Assembly (NCBI RefSeq): GCF_004323735.1
Contig: NZ_CP036455.1
Coordinates: forward strand, 4,831,101 to 4,895,100
From: Streptomonospora litoralis
Lineage (GTDB): Bacteria; Actinomycetota; Actinomycetes; Streptosporangiales; Streptosporangiaceae
Reading direction: 5' to 3'
Length of the DNA stretch: 64,000 bases
The notes under the pieces were generated by a model. It had not been told where the DNA came from and made no database searches. It worked only from the letters and a program-made list of their open reading frames with translations. Positions 63,717 through 64,000 of this stretch are shown one piece after another. A program made the position numbers and the translations under genes. Numbering within the stretch: position 1 is the first letter of the stretch; every line of letters begins with the position of its first letter.

Positions 63717-64000
63717 TCAGAGCTCCACGCCCACCAGGACGGGCTCGTTGACCAGGGTCACGCCGAAGGACTTGCCGACCCCGGCGCGGACCTCCCTGGC
63801 CAGGGCGAGGAGATCTGCGGTGGTGGCGTCGCCGGGGTTGGTGAGGGCCAGGGTGTGCTTGGTGGAGATCCGGGCCGGGGCGCCGTAGCCGCGGGGGAAG
63901 CCCGCGCGGTCGATGAGCCAGGCCGCCGACAGCTTCGCGCGGCCCGCGTCGTCGAGATGGGCGGGCGGGTGCACGTCGGGGCCGAGCAGGTCGGCGGCGC
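63717..64000 (-). CDS. murB: UDP-N-acetylmuramate dehydrogenase, C-terminal part (cut by window edge)
   Basis: Only the last 94 codons or so are inside the window. They contain SAAWLIDRAGFPRGYGAP, ISTKHTLALTNPGDAT (substrate-binding domain 3) and the terminal FGVTLVNEPVLVGVEL, with the conserved catalytic Glu in NEP. MurB reduces UDP-GlcNAc-enolpyruvate to UDP-MurNAc with FAD and NADPH. The 5-prime end lies beyond 64000. Confidence 0.93.
   Translation of the reverse strand, partial: AADLLGPDVHPPAHLDDAGRAKLSAAWLIDRAGFPRGYGAPARISTKHTLALTNPGDATTADLLALAREVRAGVGKSFGVTLVNEPVLVGVEL

Overview
The window is a very GC-rich actinobacterial chromosome segment. It carries almost the whole translation and transcription supercluster on the minus strand, from tRNA-Trp-secE-nusG-rplK-rplA through rplJL, rpoBC, the str, S10, spc and alpha clusters to truA and rplM-rpsI. 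The gene order (murB, adenosine-deaminase-like gene, aminotransferase, tRNA-Trp, secE), the lack of rpsD between rpsK and rpoA, the GTG and TTG starts, and the glmM-glmS-coaA-nnr tail point to Streptomycetes or Streptosporangiales. Nocardiopsaceae (Nocardiopsis, Streptomonospora or Thermobifida type) is my best inference, but the sequence does not prove it. No rRNA, CRISPR array or intact mobile element was found.

Left part (1-19.2 kb). A bifunctional NAD(P)HX repair enzyme is followed by two accessory genes (Uma2 nuclease-like, DUF4913), pantothenate kinase, and a DUF11-repeat wall protein with an LPVTG sorting signal. Next comes glmS, with a DasR-like dre sequence upstream. A divergent siderophore-uptake locus (lipoprotein, two FecCD permeases, ATPase) shares one DtxR/IdeR-type iron box. 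Then come glmM and rpsI-rplM, and a long proline/glutamine-rich membrane protein that lacks a canonical start codon. A 0.76-kb non-coding stretch full of mosaic repeats lies before truA. GlmS and GlmM, with MurB at the right edge, tie the flanks to peptidoglycan precursor synthesis.

Middle (19.2-42 kb). The alpha, spc, S10 and str clusters read as several transcription units. They are separated by strong hairpins (after rplQ, rplO and tuf) and by sigma-70-like promoters (clear for rpsL and rplM). secY-adk-map follow a hairpin. An unexplained 313-nt spacer splits rpsN from rpsH. Between rpsL and the next gene is a 0.8-kb region holding the rpsL promoter and what looks like a decayed IS200/IS605 TnpB start.

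Right part (42-64 kb). A 1236-residue, mostly disordered protein ending in a DUF4190-like two-helix membrane anchor lies directly after rpoC. rpoB starts at TTG, has its own promoter, and is separated from rplJL by a 13-bp perfect hairpin. rplJ has an L10-type leader followed by an intrinsic terminator, which suggests attenuation control. Further right are a lipoprotein, rplA-rplK, nusG, secE, tRNA-Trp, an aminotransferase, an adenosine-deaminase-family enzyme, and a GDT1/TMEM165-type cation exporter preceded by a yybP-ykoY manganese riboswitch. The window ends inside murB.

I found no convincing new multi-gene system. The least explained items are the giant disordered DUF4190 protein, the repeat-packed region at 18.4-19.15 kb, the missing start codon of the proline-rich gene, and the spacer inside the spc cluster.
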